Source of the DNA: Paenibacillus larvae subsp. larvae
GTDB taxonomy: Bacteria; Bacillota; Bacilli; Paenibacillales; NBRC-103111
Length of the DNA: 64,000 nucleotides
Assembly: GCF_002003265.1 (NCBI RefSeq)
Contig: NZ_CP019687.1
Coordinates: 1,364,001 to 1,428,000 of the forward strand
Direction: 5' to 3'
A model generated the notes under the pieces. It was not told where the DNA came from and did not search any database. It saw nothing but the letters and a program-made list of their open reading frames with translations. Of this stretch, positions 9,331 to 20,217 are shown piece by piece. The number at the start of each line of letters is the position of its first letter. Position 1 is the first letter of the stretch. The position numbers were made by a program, and so were the translations under genes.

Positions 9331-10718
9331 AGTTGAGTCCGTATAATTGTGTAAAAAGCTAGGTTCCAAAAAATGAAAGGAGCCATATTCATAGCCCTCA
9401 GTTAGAATAATGTTGGGACACAAAATTCTAAATATACGAGGTGTTATGAAATGGCTCAATACCAGATTAACGTAGATTCGCAGCTTTTGCATCAACTATT
9501 TTTGGGAAATTCTCAGGATGCGGGTGTAGCCAAGCTGCTCGAGTCTGTACTGAACCAAGTCTTACAAGCACAGGTGAGTGAACAAGTGGAAGCAGATCGT
9601 TATGAACGAACAGAGAATCGAAAAGCGTACCGGAATGGATCGTATCCACATGGGCTACATACGCGGGTGGGAACCATTACACTAAGTGTTCCGCGCATCC
9701 GTGGCGGGAAGTTCACGACAGAGCTCTTTAGTCGTTACCAGAGAAGTGAACAAGCGTTAATCTTAGCGATGATGGAAATGGTCGTAAACGGCGTCTCTAC
9801 GCGTAAAGTCTCGCAAGTAACCGAAGAACTCTGCGGAACCGAGTTTTCTAAATCCACTGTTTCAGACCTTTGTAAGCGGCTGGATCCCATCGTAACTGCT
9901 TGGAATAATCGAAGCCTGGCAGACAGCCTCTTTCCGTTTGTTCTCGTAGATGCGATGTATCTCAAGGTCCGTGAAGACGGTCGTGTACGCTCACGAGGCA
10001 TCATGATTGCCATTGGTGTAAACACCGAGGGCTATCGTGAAGTCCTTGGCCTGATGCTGGGTGACACAGAATCTGAAGCAAGCTGGAGTGAGTTTTTCAG
10101 CTCTCTAAAAGGACGTGGATTACGAGGTGTGGATCTCATTACCTCCGACGATCATGGCGGCCTTGTACGCGCGGTACGGCAGCAGCTGCAAGGGGTAACA
10201 TGGCAGCGATGCCAGACTCACTTCACGCGAAATGTATTAGAAGCCTCACCCAAAGCCTTGAAGGATGAGATCCATGGCCGTCTACGGTCGATTCTAGATG
10301 CTCCTGATACTGGAACGGCAAGGTTTTTATTAAAACAGACCTTAGCGGCTTATGAAGATAAGGCGGGTAAGGCGATGGGCGTGCTGGAAAGCGGATTTGA
10401 CGATGCTACCGCCGTCTTAATGCTGCCAGAGCGTTACCGAAAACGGCTGCGCACGACAAATAGCGTTGAGCGTCTCAACGAAGAGGTTAGACGCCGGGAA
10501 CGTGTCATTCGCATCTTCCCAAACCGTGAATCCGTGATTCGTCTTATTGGTGCTCTATTGATGGAACAGGATGAAAAATGGGCAGCCGGCAAGAAATATC
10601 TCGACATGACCGAGTACATGGAATGGCGGAAGGATCGGCCAAAGTCCGATGCCAAAGTGACTCGCATTATGTAGCACAGTCTAGCTGAGGGAATTTACAC
10701 ACAAATTTGGACTTGATC
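9331..10718 (+). mobile_element. IS256-family insertion sequence, copy 1 (1,388 bp)
   Basis: Ends are AGTTGAGTCC (left) and GGACTTGATC (right); the imperfect terminal repeats share AGTCC and GTGTAAA in matching positions. A perfect 9-bp target duplication, ATCTTCAAT, lies at 9322-9330 and 10719-10727. The transposase reads rightward. The element interrupts the GT39 gene. The same 1,388-bp element recurs inverted at 50,175-51,562. Confidence 0.95.
9451..10674 (+). CDS. IS256 family transposase, copy 1
   Basis: 407-aa mutator-type DDE transposase. Seen: LVDAMYLKVREDGRVRSRG (first catalytic Asp), DLITSDDHGGLVRAV (second Asp) and the CxxH-like block WQRCQTHFTRNVL, then RLRTTNSVERLNEEVRRRE with the catalytic Glu. 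Full length and intact. The start ATG follows CGAGGTGTT. Its protein is identical to that of the copy at 50,219-51,442. Confidence 0.96.
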   Translation: MAQYQINVDSQLLHQLFLGNSQDAGVAKLLESVLNQVLQAQVSEQVEADRYERTENRKAYRNGSYPHGLHTRVGTITLSVPRIRGGKFTTELFSRYQRSEQALILAMMEMVVNGVSTRKVSQVTEELCGTEFSKSTVSDLCKRLDPIVTAWNNRSLADSLFPFVLVDAMYLKVREDGRVRSRGIMIAIGVNTEGYREVLGLMLGDTESEASWSEFFSSLKGRGLRGVDLITSDDHGGLVRAVRQQLQGVTWQRCQTHFTRNVLEASPKALKDEIHGRLRSILDAPDTGTARFLLKQTLAAYEDKAGKAMGVLESGFDDATAVLMLPERYRKRLRTTNSVERLNEEVRRRERVIRIFPNRESVIRLIGALLMEQDEKWAAGKKYLDMTEYMEWRKDRPKSDAKVTRIM

Positions 10719-10829
10719 ATCTTCAATCATCCGGACGGTCATGGTCGTATAGTTTTTTTGATCCCCTGTAACGGGCTGATACGTTTCATTCAAGACATAA
10801 TACAGCGGTCATAATCTCCTTCTTCATGT

Positions 10830-11278
10830 TCTTTCACAAAACTAAATTAATGTTTAATTCGGATAAACGGATCAACTCGTACAAAATAGAAATCCGATTC
10901 AAAATTGGATTAATAAAAGTGGAATTATTTTCCGAGAAAATCCTATTATCCGTAAACTGGATGCAATACGGTTTAAAGCAAGTTCCGGAAACTATTAAAA
11001 GCCGCGAATAGCCCGTAACTGCTTTCTTTAACTTGGTATCTCTCCCCTTAACTAATTCTACTTAATTTTACTAAAGTTATCAAACCATATTTCTACTTTA
11101 TTTTTTTCTCTTCCCTATAATCAAAAAAGCCATAAGTTCTACTGTTCCCAATGGATATATGCAACCTGTCTTCTCACAGGTTTATACATAAAAAGTTATC
11201 CAATCCTAAAAAGCAGCTCTGATACAGGAAATGGGATTGCATATATGATGCAACATTATTACAGTAACAAACGTAACA
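10830..11278. other. AT-rich intergenic stretch, no gene seen
   Basis: About 450 bp between the GT39 remnant and the small membrane gene. It has short frames only, without ribosome sites or recognisable products. A short inverted repeat GTAAC-ATT-GTTAC sits near 11,274-11,286, just before the next gene, and could be an operator. Confidence 0.5.
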
Positions 11279-11320
11279 TTGTTACATTATCTTGATATTA
11301 ATGAAACGAAGGTGATTATT

Positions 11321-11503
11321 ATGGGTAAATATGAGGCTATCGGCTTATTTTATGCAGCATTTTTATTTTTAGGAGTATCGGTGGGTTTGGGAATAGGTTT
11401 TCTCACTAGCCACCTTATCCTCGGCGGGATCCTTAGTGCAACAATCGGGATTGGTCTAGGACTGCTTTCAAATGCTTTTATTGCCTTGAAACATGATATT
11501 TAA
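11321..11503 (+). CDS. Small hydrophobic membrane protein (60 aa)
   Basis: Starts MGKYEAIGLFYAAFLFLG and holds two glycine-rich hydrophobic helices (about 5-25 and 30-52), ending ALKHDI. The ATG at 11,321 has GAAGGTGAT 5 nt upstream; an in-frame start at 11,279 has no such site. Its own terminator follows. Function unknown; it lies upstream of the YtrA-type ABC operon. Confidence 0.65.
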   Translation: MGKYEAIGLFYAAFLFLGVSVGLGIGFLTSHLILGGILSATIGIGLGLLSNAFIALKHDI

Positions 11504-11534
11504 TCCTAAAACATCATCAAACCCCTTCTAACAT

Positions 11535-11572
11535 GAAACACTGTTACATATAGTAATGGTGTTTCTTTTTTT
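11535..11572 (+). terminator. Terminator after the small membrane gene
   Basis: GAAACACTGTTAC pairs with GTAATGGTGTTTC (wobble/mismatch near the loop) around ATATA, followed by seven T. Confidence 0.75.
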
Positions 11573-11873
11573 GTCAATCCGGATCAGTTTTTGGGAAAAC
11601 AGGAGCGGATAGCTGATATAATCCAGGGATTCAGGTACCATCATCCGCGAATAACATAGTTTTTCTTCTTGCCTTTATCTGTTTCTCTTAACCATCTGCT
11701 CATCTCTTCCATCTCCTTTTTTTATCTCATAAATGGGTCATGATGTTTTAAGACCATTTATTTTGGTTAAACTTATGCTCTCCCTAACACTCTTATGAGT
11801 GTAAATATAATCATAATATGTGAATTATTTCACATAATTCTATTTTATTGTTTTTCTTCGGATTCGGGGCATC

Positions 11874-11902
11874 TTGTTATTTCTATGGAATTGTTTTATA
11901 CT
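11874..11902 (+). promoter_or_regulatory. Promoter of the GntR-ABC operon
   Basis: TTGTTA (11,874-11,879), 17-bp spacer, TATACT (11,897-11,902), about 67 bp before the regulator start. Between the -10 box and the start lies a run of GTGTATGGTGTG-type repeats and TTACATAACATAAC, a likely autoregulatory operator. Confidence 0.65.
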
Positions 11903-11968
11903 ACTAATTGTGCATGGTGTGTATGGTGTGTATTACATAACATAACAGTTATTAAAAAGAGGTTGTTT

Positions 11969-12352
11969 ATGAAAATAATCTTGGATTCTGTATCAGATCA
12001 GCCTTTATATCAGCAGATAAAAGATCAGATTAAGACTTCCATTTTTAACCGTGAATTGAAAGAAGGTGATCAATTATCTTCCATTCGTTCATTAGCTAAT
12101 GATCTGCATGTGAGTGTGCTGACCACTAAAAGAGTATATGCCGAATTGGAAGCCGAGGGATTTATCATCACTAAAGTCGGCAAAGGATCTTATGTCGCGC
12201 CGGAAAACTTCGAGTTACTTCTGGAGTCCAAGCGAAACATGGTGGAGGTCAAACTAGCAGAAGTCTGCCAAATGGCTCGTCTTTTGGGAATACAAATAGA
12301 GGATCTTCATTCGATGCTGGATTTACTTTTTGAAGAGGAGGATGGAACATGA
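11969..12352 (+). CDS. GntR-family (YtrA subfamily) transcriptional regulator
   Basis: 127 aa. Winged helix-turn-helix with family blocks QPLYQQIKDQIKTSI, QLSSIRSLANDLHVSVLTTKR and GFIITKVGKGSYV, then the short (about 50-aa) YtrA-type dimer helix. YtrA regulators usually repress their own ABC operon. Start ATG chosen at 11,969 after AAAAAGAGG; upstream in-frame starts lack a ribosome site. Its stop overlaps the ATPase start by 4 bp (ATGA). Confidence 0.88.
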   Translation: MKIILDSVSDQPLYQQIKDQIKTSIFNRELKEGDQLSSIRSLANDLHVSVLTTKRVYAELEAEGFIITKVGKGSYVAPENFELLLESKRNMVEVKLAEVCQMARLLGIQIEDLHSMLDLLFEEEDGT

Positions 12353-13215
12353 ACCTAATTTTAGAAGCAAAGGGTTTGCATAAGACTTTCGACCATTTTT
12401 GTTTAAATGATGTCACTTTTTCATTAAAGGAAGGTTGTATTACGGGCTTTATTGGTATTAACGGTTCCGGGAAAACGACCACGATCAAAGCAATCCTCGG
12501 CCTCATTTTGAAGGAATCCGGGAGCATCAGATTTTTAGGCAAGGATATGGATCATCATGAAAGAAAATTGAAAAACCGGATCGGTTTCGTTATGGATGAA
12601 GGCTATTTCTACGAGGAGATGACATTGAAAGAGATGAAAAGTGTGATCGCCCCCGCCTATACCGACTGGGACGATTCTATTTTTTTGCAATATATAAAAC
12701 GGTTTGATTTAAAATTGGATCAGAAAATTGCCACCTTATCAAAAGGCATGCGGATGAAATACGCCGTCGCTTTAGCCCTCTCCCATCATGCGGATCTGTT
12801 GATTATGGATGAGCCGACAAGCGGCCTCGATCCATTAGTGAGGAGTGAACTAATGGATATTCTACTCGATTTTATGAATGAGGAGGGGAGAAGTGTATTT
12901 TTTTCCACTCATATCACCTCGGATTTGGACAAAATCGCCGATATGCTCATCTTAATTGATAATGGGAGAATCTTATTTAATGCAGAAAAAGATGAACTGC
13001 TGGATACACACGCACTGGTAAAAGGGGATAATCAGTTTATTAATGAAAAAACAAAAAAATTATTTATAACATTACGCCAGTCCCAATACGGTTTTGAAGG
13101 AATCACCAATAAAAAAACGGAATTGCGCCAATTAATACCCGATATATTGACGGAAAGGCCTACGATTGAGGATGTTATACTGGCCTATGTCAGGGGGAAT
13201 ATAAATGCTAATTAA
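12349..13215 (+). CDS. ABC transporter ATP-binding protein (YtrB-like)
   Basis: 288-aa ATPase energising the downstream permease. Walker A GINGSGKTT (about residue 36), signature LSKGMRMKYAVAL, Walker B ADLLIMDEPTSGLDP, switch His in FFSTHITSD. A C-terminal extension of about 80 aa follows. Substrate unknown; YtrA-controlled ABC systems are often linked to cell-envelope stress or peptide antibiotics. Overlaps both neighbours, so translation is coupled. Confidence 0.9.
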   Translation: MNLILEAKGLHKTFDHFCLNDVTFSLKEGCITGFIGINGSGKTTTIKAILGLILKESGSIRFLGKDMDHHERKLKNRIGFVMDEGYFYEEMTLKEMKSVIAPAYTDWDDSIFLQYIKRFDLKLDQKIATLSKGMRMKYAVALALSHHADLLIMDEPTSGLDPLVRSELMDILLDFMNEEGRSVFFSTHITSDLDKIADMLILIDNGRILFNAEKDELLDTHALVKGDNQFINEKTKKLFITLRQSQYGFEGITNKKTELRQLIPDILTERPTIEDVILAYVRGNINAN

Positions 13216-13855
13216 CCTTGTAAAAAAAGATTTGATCCTGGTGAAAAAGTATTTGTTCATTATGCTCATTTTTACTACCGCGGCCCCTCTGTACCTCTCT
13301 TCAAAATTGGAATTTAGCAGCAGTGGATTTATCGGCTTTCTTTTAACGGTAATCATTATGGAGTATATTTTGTTCATGTATGTTTCCAAATTTGAAGATA
13401 AATATAAAGGGGCCGCCCTGATTTGTGCGACTCCATATACACGAAACGCATTTGTAAAAGCAAAATATCTTTTTATTTTTGTGCTTTTCATTTGCAGCGT
13501 TATTATCCATATCATTACAGTGTCTATCGCTCCGTCGTCCATGGAGAGGCTAAACATTCATACTTTCGGGATAACCTTTTTAGTTCTCAGTATATTTTTC
13601 GGAATACTAATTCCGGTTCAATTTAAATTCGGTTATGACAAAACAAGACTGATATCATTTGTTTTCGTCTTTTTAACACCCTTCATTCTTCCTGTTCTTA
13701 TAAAATGGTTACAGTCTCATCCTGTCAGTCTTAACACCACATTACCGTTTCCGCAGGCCATTCGGGCATGGGTTCCTTGTTTAATTTCGTTCGTTATCGG
13801 TTTTATTTCCATGTTTGTATCCCTGAAAATTTATGCAAAAAAGGACCTTAGCTGA
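13205..13855 (+). CDS. ABC-2 type permease of the YtrA-controlled operon
   Basis: 216 aa with about six hydrophobic helices and few charged residues, the usual shape of the ABC-2 permease partner. A strongly basic stretch (DLILVKKYLFIML) opens the protein. It overlaps the ATPase gene by 11 bp. The terminator stem starts inside its stop codon, marking the operon end. Confidence 0.85.
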   Translation: MLINLVKKDLILVKKYLFIMLIFTTAAPLYLSSKLEFSSSGFIGFLLTVIIMEYILFMYVSKFEDKYKGAALICATPYTRNAFVKAKYLFIFVLFICSVIIHIITVSIAPSSMERLNIHTFGITFLVLSIFFGILIPVQFKFGYDKTRLISFVFVFLTPFILPVLIKWLQSHPVSLNTTLPFPQAIRAWVPCLISFVIGFISMFVSLKIYAKKDLS

Positions 13856-13886
13856 TGTCTTTTCAATAAGAACATCAGCTTTTTTT
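13851..13886 (+). terminator. Terminator of the GntR-ABC operon
   Basis: GCTGATGT (13,851-13,858) pairs with ACATCAGC (13,872-13,879), followed by seven T. The first stem arm includes the permease stop codon. Confidence 0.85.
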
Positions 13887-13923
13887 ATGCGATTCTAAAT
13901 ACTATTACAATGGCTGGTGACTT

Positions 13924-14974
13924 ATGAATATTGTTATTGTAAATTCGGACACGCCTATATATGCCCAAATTGCGGAACAAATCCGCAAAGCCATTATGAA
14001 CGGAAACTTAGTCCCGGACAACCCCTGCCTTCTATCCGTCAGCTGGCTAAGGATCTTCAGGTTAGCGTCATTACAACAAAACGGGCTTACGAAGAACTGG
14101 AAAAATCGGGATTCATAGAGTCCATGGTAGGCAAAGGTTCTTTTGTTTCCGGAAACAACAGGGAAATGATCCGCAGCAAGACGTTTCATGACTTTGCTTT
14201 TAAACCTGTTTCTTTTCAAGTCAGTCAAGGATTCGTTACAGGGCTCATCGGACCTAATGGAGCAGGAAAAAGCACCCTGATTAAGCTTATTTTGGACATG
14301 GTAAAGCCGGACTCGGGAAGCATCAGCTTTTTTGGAAAACCGCTTGAACAGCACGGCAAGGAAATCAAACAAAGGATCGGGTATGTAGCAGATGCAAGCC
14401 GTTATTATGATCATTTGAGCTTGAAAAAAATGAAACAAATTATCGCACCCTTTTATGATAATTGGGACGAGGATACGTATCATATCTCCGATCGTTTGAA
14501 CTGCCGGAGAAAAAAATCATTATGAAATTATCCAAAGGGATGAAAATGAAGTTTAGTCTGGCCATTGCCCTCTCCCATCATGCCGATCTGCTTATCATGG
14601 ACGAACCGACGGCAGGACTCGATCCTATCTTCCGGCGTGAGCTTTTGGATTTGCTTTCAAACCTTATTCAGGATGAGAGTAAGACCGTATTATTTTCCAC
14701 TCACATTACCGCAGACCTGGACAGGATAGCTGATTATATTACGTTTATTCATCAGGGAAATTTAGTTTTTAGTGAAGAGAGGAACATTATTGAAGAAAAT
14801 TATGCCCTCATTAAAGGGCCTGCCCATCTGCTTGATCGGGATGTAGTAATCGGGGTTGCCATGAGCAGTCTTGGAATGCTGGGAGAATTCATTGTTTCGC
14901 TTCTGAGTGAAGAAAGCCATGTTTTTAAGATCAGCCCTTCGCTTCTTTTGACCAAAAGAAGCGTCAGATTTTAA
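13924..14974 (+). pseudogene. Decayed second GntR-ABC locus; regulator fused to ATPase
   Basis: The ATG at 13,924 opens a YtrA-type regulator ([20 protein letters not shown]), which shifts frame near 14,020 and continues as [20 protein letters not shown] to [10 protein letters not shown]. Without a stop it then runs into an ABC ATPase ([19 protein letters not shown], Walker A), so the end of the regulator and the first residues of the ATPase are deleted. A second shift near 14,500 leads to LSKGMKMKFSLAI and LIMDEPTAGLDP, ending at 14,974. It resembles the intact operon next door, so this is a duplicated paralogue in decay. No permease follows. Confidence 0.82.
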
Positions 14975-15105
14975 ACGAATCAGCAGGTTATTCAGCTTGG
15001 ACACTGCCGACCCTTTTATTTGCTCTCCTCGTTTAAGGTTTGTCTTGTACCATTTCTATACGTATCTTCGCAAAACAAGATGTTTCATGAATAAACACAA
15101 AATAA

Positions 15106-15149
15106 CGGCACCGTGCCATTCTTGTTAAAACAGGATGGATACGGTGCCG
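15106..15149 (-). terminator. Terminator after kapB
   Basis: CGGCACCGT (15,106-15,114) pairs with ACGGTGCCG (15,141-15,149), and an inner CCAT/ATGG extends it. It lies 32 bp past the KapB stop and could also stop rightward reading. Confidence 0.7.
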
Positions 15150-15180
15150 CTTTGTTTTACAGGAGCCGGTCCGGTTTTAT

Positions 15181-15564
15181 TTAGGTCCCAAAGTATTCTT
15201 TCTTTAATTCGCTTAATTCGGTAAGAGCCTGCCTTGCATAGGCATCCTGCTTTCCTTCCAGTTTTGTAATTTCTTTATTCAGAGCAGCTTCGAGTGACTC
15301 TTCATAGTCCGGAATATCGCCATCAAAGGGTTGGATAACCTGAGGAGGTACAGCCGCTATTTCTTGATAAGCCAAAGCTTTTCTTTGATGGAACATGGAA
15401 ACATCCACCTGGCCCGGATAGTGAATATCTCCCTGGGCAGGATGCTTCAAAACAGCAAGCACCCGAACCGGAAGTTTTGTCAGTCCCGGCTGATCCGCAA
15501 TTTCTCCAATATATTTACCGCTCTTATAGAAAAAGACGACCCGATCACCTATTGAGAATGACAT
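15181..15564 (-). CDS. kapB: KapB-family protein (kinase-associated lipoprotein B)
   Basis: 127 aa, same length as B. subtilis KapB, which promotes KinB-dependent entry into sporulation. Family blocks: FYKSGKYIGEI near residue 12, VRVLAVLKHPAQGD, MFHQRKALAYQE and DGDIPDYEESLEAALN. The fold is an SH3-like barrel plus helices. No signal peptide or lipobox is visible despite the family name. Start ATG follows AGGAGGAAT. KinB is not in the window. Confidence 0.85.
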   Translation of the reverse strand: MSFSIGDRVVFFYKSGKYIGEIADQPGLTKLPVRVLAVLKHPAQGDIHYPGQVDVSMFHQRKALAYQEIAAVPPQVIQPFDGDIPDYEESLEAALNKEITKLEGKQDAYARQALTELSELKKEYFGT

Positions 15565-15642
15565 TTTTATTCCTCCTCCAATTTTTGCGATAGCAAAAAT
15601 ACTTCGTAAGCACCAGCTTTATTTTTTGTTTAAAATGGTTCG

Positions 15643-15981
15643 TTATCCTGTGCTCTGCTGTTCTTTCCATTTTTTAAATTCCCGGAATAACAAATCCACT
15701 GATTCCATTCTTGTTATTCTATGGCCTGTTTTGTTCCGGCTGTAAAAAACAAGGCAAGGAATAGTTTCAATATGCCAATCCTGGCATAAATCAGGTGCAA
15801 GCAATACATCACATTTGAAGACAGGGAGCGAGGCCGATGTTTGAATCACGATATTTAGCATTTGGGAAGCCAATGAGCAGGTACCGCATAAAGGTGAATA
15901 CAGATATAACACAAAGGGGCCTTCCGTCTCTTGAAGCAACCGGGGAATATCCTCCGCTCTTACCTCTATCATTCCTGCCAT
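15643..15981 (-). CDS. Thioredoxin-family protein with CGTC active site
   Basis: 112 aa. The segment LYSPLCGTCSLASQMLNIV near residue 27 gives a CxxC redox centre (CGTC rather than CGPC), and IETIPCLVFYSRNK supplies the cis-Pro loop. Cytoplasmic thiol-disulfide role expected. Start ATG at 15,981 has AGGATCTTATG context. It follows the 177-aa gene by 22 bp and is likely co-transcribed with it. Confidence 0.82.
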   Translation of the reverse strand: MAGMIEVRAEDIPRLLQETEGPFVLYLYSPLCGTCSLASQMLNIVIQTSASLPVFKCDVLLAPDLCQDWHIETIPCLVFYSRNKTGHRITRMESVDLLFREFKKWKEQQSTG

Positions 15982-16003
15982 AAGATCCTACCTCAGCCTT
16001 ACA

Positions 16004-16537
16004 TCAGCGGGGCAGCTGACCTTTCCAATCCGTGAACCATTCCAGAGAAAGGCACGTATAGGAAAGAACCGCGGACACGTCTTCGATATTGGACTCATCA
16101 ATTTTACGGTTAAACTCAAGGGTCACCAGAATGTTATACCCCTTATTCCCCCCATGCAGATAGGAAACCCGTTGAGAAATTTGCGGACGGTTTTCCCACA
16201 AATGTTTCAACCGATTCTCTATGATAGGGCAAGCGATTTCCGGTTCGGGCACGTCCAATTCAAAAGTCACGTGAAGTTCGCAGCCCGGCGTTACTCCATC
16301 ACGTTCCAACAGTTCGGCAGCCAGATCAGCAATGGGGGCATGGAGGGTAAGTCCTGCCAAGGGAGCACCTTCTTCCGCTCCGGCTTGTTGGAAGTAAATA
16401 GAATAAGTGCGGGACATAACGGCTATATCAATCACATCTTTGCGGTCTGCGATCTGAATCTGCCCCTTAAGGTCATATTCATATACCGCTCCTTCCAGCA
16501 CGACTTTCAAGTTGTCGTAAATGGTAGGGTCAAACAT
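16004..16537 (-). CDS. Conserved-looking hypothetical protein (177 aa)
   Basis: Soluble acidic protein with no membrane segment. Begins MFDPTIYDNLKVVLEGAVYE and ends CLSLEWFTDWKGQLPR. The alternating strands and helices (ILVTLEFNRKIDESNIEDV) suggest an alpha/beta fold. I do not recognise a family. RBS AAGGAGAC lies 8 nt before the ATG. It probably starts a small operon with the thioredoxin gene. Confidence 0.65.
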   Translation of the reverse strand: MFDPTIYDNLKVVLEGAVYEYDLKGQIQIADRKDVIDIAVMSRTYSIYFQQAGAEEGAPLAGLTLHAPIADLAAELLERDGVTPGCELHVTFELDVPEPEIACPIIENRLKHLWENRPQISQRVSYLHGGNKGYNILVTLEFNRKIDESNIEDVSAVLSYTCLSLEWFTDWKGQLPR

Positions 16538-16619
16538 GCCTGCTGTCTCCTTTCTGCCTTGGAAGAGGTACCAGAATATATCCCGTACCTCTCATGTTTT
16601 CCTTTATCTTTTGATGGTT

Positions 16620-18269
<1,650 letters not shown>

Positions 18270-20183
18270 TCAACGTTTATTGCGCTCGATTTCTTCCACC
18301 AGTTCGGACAAATACGTCCACCTTTCAAGTGCTGTCTCCAACTCCGAAGCCACCTCCTGCTGCTCTTCAAACAGCTGCTGTACCTTGGCAAAATCACTTC
18401 CGGCCGCTTCAATTTCACTTTTCAGCTTGTCGGCCCGTTCCTCCAGCTCCGTAATGCGCTCTTCAATACTGTCCCATTCTTTCTGCTCATTGTAAGACAA
18501 CTTCTTTGGTTTGGATTTTTCAGAAACCGGTTTGCCTGCCGGAGCTTCTTTGGAAGATTTTGACCCCTGGATTAATAGAGCATCTTGCATTTTTTTATGT
18601 TCCATATAATCGGAATAAGTGCCGTAGAAGTGGTTTACTTCCCCATTTCCCTCCAAGGCAAACAGATGATTTGCCGTACGGTCCAGGAAATAACGGTCGT
18701 GCGAGACCGTGATCACAGCTCCCGGAAAATGCTCCAGATAATCTTCCAGAATAGCCAGCGTCTGAATGTCCAGGTCATTCGTCGGTTCATCAAGCAATAA
18801 TACGTTCGGCTCTCCCATCAAAGTACGCAGCAGGTATAAACGGCGTTTTTCTCCTCCGGAAAGCTTGCCGATCGGAGTCCACTGTAGATGTCCGGGAAAC
18901 AGAAATCTCTCCAGCATTTGGGCAGCTGTTACCGTACTTCCATCAGTCGTGCGGATAACTTCCGCCGCTTCTTTAATGTAATCAATTACGCGCTGTGTAT
19001 CATCCATTTCGGCAATTTCCTGCCGATAATAGGCTATCTTTACCGTTTGTCCTACTTCTATGGAACCATTATCCGGCCCAATCTCCCCGGCCAACATATT
19101 GAGAAGGGTTGATTTGCCTGCACCATTACGGCCAATAATCCCAATGCGGTCTCCCCTTACAACAGCATAATTCAAGCCTTCAAATAGCGTTTTCCCGTTT
19201 ATAGCTTTGCTTACATCATGAAGCTCAATAATCATTCTACCAAGCCTGCTGCCTGCCAGGGCCATGTCCAGCTTATCGGTTGGTCCCTGCGTCTTCTGGT
19301 CCCGCAAAGTTTCGGCACGTTCCACACGGGCTTTTTGTTTTGTAGTCCGTGCTTTCGCCCCCCGGCGCAGCCAGGTCAGTTCCCGGCGGAGGAGATTTTG
19401 CCGCTTCAGTTCGCTGGCCGCTTCCCTCTCCAGCCGTTCCGCTTTCTTCTCCAGAAACACCTCATAATTGCCATCGTAACTGTATATCTGTCCGTGATCC
19501 AGCTCAAAAATCTTGTTCGTTACCCTGTCCAGAAAATATCGGTCATGTGTAACCAGCAGCAAAGCGCCCTTCCACTTGCCGAGATACTCTTCCAGCCACA
19601 AGGCCGTTTCATTATCAATGTGGTTCGTCGGCTCATCAAGGATCAGCAGATCAGCGGGCTGAATGAGAACTCGGGCCATGGCCACTCGTTTACGCTGACC
19701 GCCGGACAGCTTGGCTACGGGTTTAGTGAAATCGGTAATGCCAAGTTTGGTCAATACCGTCTTCGCCACCGTACCGGCCTCCCATGCACCGACCACGTCC
19801 ATTTGCTGCTGGACCCGGAACAGGCGGGCCTGATTGCTTTCATCGCTTGGGTCCGCTTCCAGTTCCGAGAGCGCCTGCTCATATTCCCTCAGCGTCTGCA
19901 TAATAGGTGAATTACAGTAAAACACCTGCTCCAGCACCGTGGAAGTCTCGTCAAACTCAGGCTGCTGGGGTAAATAATCCACCCGGAAATCTCCCGCGTG
20001 ATTCAGCTTTCCCGCATCAGCCGTTTCAAGGCCGGCCAGCAGTTTAAGCAGTGTGGACTTCCCGGTACCGTTCACGCCGATGAGTCCGATCCGTTCCTTT
20101 TCATTGATCACAAAGAATATATCTTTGAACAGCACTTTTTCGCCGTATGTTTTCGTGATATGTTCTGCAGTTAACAGACTCAT
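18270..20183 (-). CDS. yfmR: ABC-F ATPase YfmR/Uup type
   Basis: 637 aa, tandem ATPases with GVNGTGKST and GRNGAGKST, signatures LSGGQRKRV and LSGGEKRRL, and DEPTNHID/DEPTNDLD. A C-terminal coiled coil (KEWDSIEERITELEERADKL onward, about residues 545-637) marks the Uup/YfmR group; B. subtilis YfmR helps ribosomes through difficult peptide bonds. ATG at 20,183 follows GAAGGAG by 9 nt; the GTG 18 bp upstream overlaps that site and is rejected. Confidence 0.9.
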   Translation of the reverse strand: MSLLTAEHITKTYGEKVLFKDIFFVINEKERIGLIGVNGTGKSTLLKLLAGLETADAGKLNHAGDFRVDYLPQQPEFDETSTVLEQVFYCNSPIMQTLREYEQALSELEADPSDESNQARLFRVQQQMDVVGAWEAGTVAKTVLTKLGITDFTKPVAKLSGGQRKRVAMARVLIQPADLLILDEPTNHIDNETALWLEEYLGKWKGALLLVTHDRYFLDRVTNKIFELDHGQIYSYDGNYEVFLEKKAERLEREAASELKRQNLLRRELTWLRRGAKARTTKQKARVERAETLRDQKTQGPTDKLDMALAGSRLGRMIIELHDVSKAINGKTLFEGLNYAVVRGDRIGIIGRNGAGKSTLLNMLAGEIGPDNGSIEVGQTVKIAYYRQEIAEMDDTQRVIDYIKEAAEVIRTTDGSTVTAAQMLERFLFPGHLQWTPIGKLSGGEKRRLYLLRTLMGEPNVLLLDEPTNDLDIQTLAILEDYLEHFPGAVITVSHDRYFLDRTANHLFALEGNGEVNHFYGTYSDYMEHKKMQDALLIQGSKSSKEAPAGKPVSEKSKPKKLSYNEQKEWDSIEERITELEERADKLKSEIEAAGSDFAKVQQLFEEQQEVASELETALERWTYLSELVEEIERNKR

Positions 20184-20217
20184 GGTTGTTTTCTCCTTCA
20201 CATGGCGGTCCGGCCGC

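Larger units (their letters stand above)
8521..10825 (-). pseudogene. GT39 (ArnT/PMT-like) membrane glycosyltransferase, split by IS256 and internally deleted
   Basis: Right of the IS the leftward frame reads YYVLNETYQPVTGDQKNYTT and VRMIEDG. Left of the IS it resumes at GVYGYMDTKPDTHVTPGFP and continues through helices to 9070. A frame change follows (MTSLILTETLFLTCFMGLVY), then the C-terminal part at 8521-8997 (DWSKVNYDDEFGEGL, several helices). The joint near 8997 lacks the middle of the protein, and the first helix is missing beyond about 10,825. One gene carries three kinds of lesion: IS insertion, frameshift and deletion. The intact enzyme would be 450 aa or more. Confidence 0.75.

Noticed and set aside
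9070-9495. Leftward frame beginning MMQKLRIYVNLVL
   Set aside because: Its first 50 or so residues are translated from the IS256 end; only the later part belongs to the GT39 gene, so the apparent protein is an artefact of the insertion.
10826-11011. 61-codon rightward frame after IS256 copy 1
   Set aside because: No ribosome site, AT-driven composition, and no family features.
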